In this document: in pieces, positions 6,044 to 6,044 of the stretch | How the letters are laid out: each line of letters begins with the position of its first letter | Position numbering within the stretch: position 1 is the stretch's first letter | Assembly (NCBI GenBank): GCA_964414205.1 | Contig: CAYPVP010000070.1 | Span: 1-6,044, forward strand | Direction: 5' to 3' | Length of the DNA stretch: 6,044 nucleotides | From: STD2-102 sp964414205 | GTDB lineage: Bacteria; Bacillota; Clostridia; Christensenellales; CAG-917 | The notes under the pieces: generated by a model | What the model saw: only the letters and a program-made list of their open reading frames with translations | Told to the model about the DNA's origin: nothing | The model's database searches: none | Position numbers and translations under genes: made by a program

Positions 6044-6044
6044 C

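Overview
The window is one stretch of a surface-polysaccharide biosynthesis locus from an A+T-rich bacterium. Every gene I can support lies on the minus strand, so the biological order runs from high to low coordinates. The purine-rich ribosome binding sites (GGAG, GAGGA, AGGA), the low G+C content, the TuaB/WzxC-type flippase, and the LicD and EpsG-type proteins fit a low-GC Firmicutes-like genome, probably host-associated. This taxonomic guess is weak because no marker gene is present.

Layout in order of transcription. At 6043-5666 lies the C-terminal end of an EpsG/Wzy-like membrane polymerase, whose frame is apparently broken by an in-frame TAA at 5984-5986. A GT2 glycosyltransferase (5660-4677) follows 5 bases later. 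Next is a 120-base, very A+T-rich spacer, then a Wzx-type flippase (4556-2922) with an unusual repeated C-terminal tail. A 65-base gap carries a plausible promoter whose -35 overlaps the flippase stop codon. A tight cassette follows: an ATP-grasp/HAD fusion protein (2856-1561), a LicD-family transferase (1561-782, TGATG overlap) and a hexapeptide-repeat acetyltransferase (772-104, 9-base gap). A possible further gene begins at 107 in a GTGA overlap and runs off the left edge.

Working together, the GT2 enzyme would add a sugar to the lipid-linked repeat unit on the inner membrane face. The LicD, ATP-grasp/HAD and acetyltransferase proteins look like a decoration module, adding respectively a phospho-substituent, probably an amide- or amino-acid-type substituent, and an O- or N-acetyl group. 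The flippase would export the unit, and the EpsG-like protein, if functional, would polymerise it.

A break in codon usage falls between the glycosyltransferase and the flippase. The polymerase fragment and the glycosyltransferase are rich in TTA and ATA codons and end in TAA. The flippase and everything after it prefer TTG/CTT and ATT, and all end in TGA. This suggests the locus was assembled from two sources. No RNA gene, insertion sequence, CRISPR array or convincing terminator was seen.
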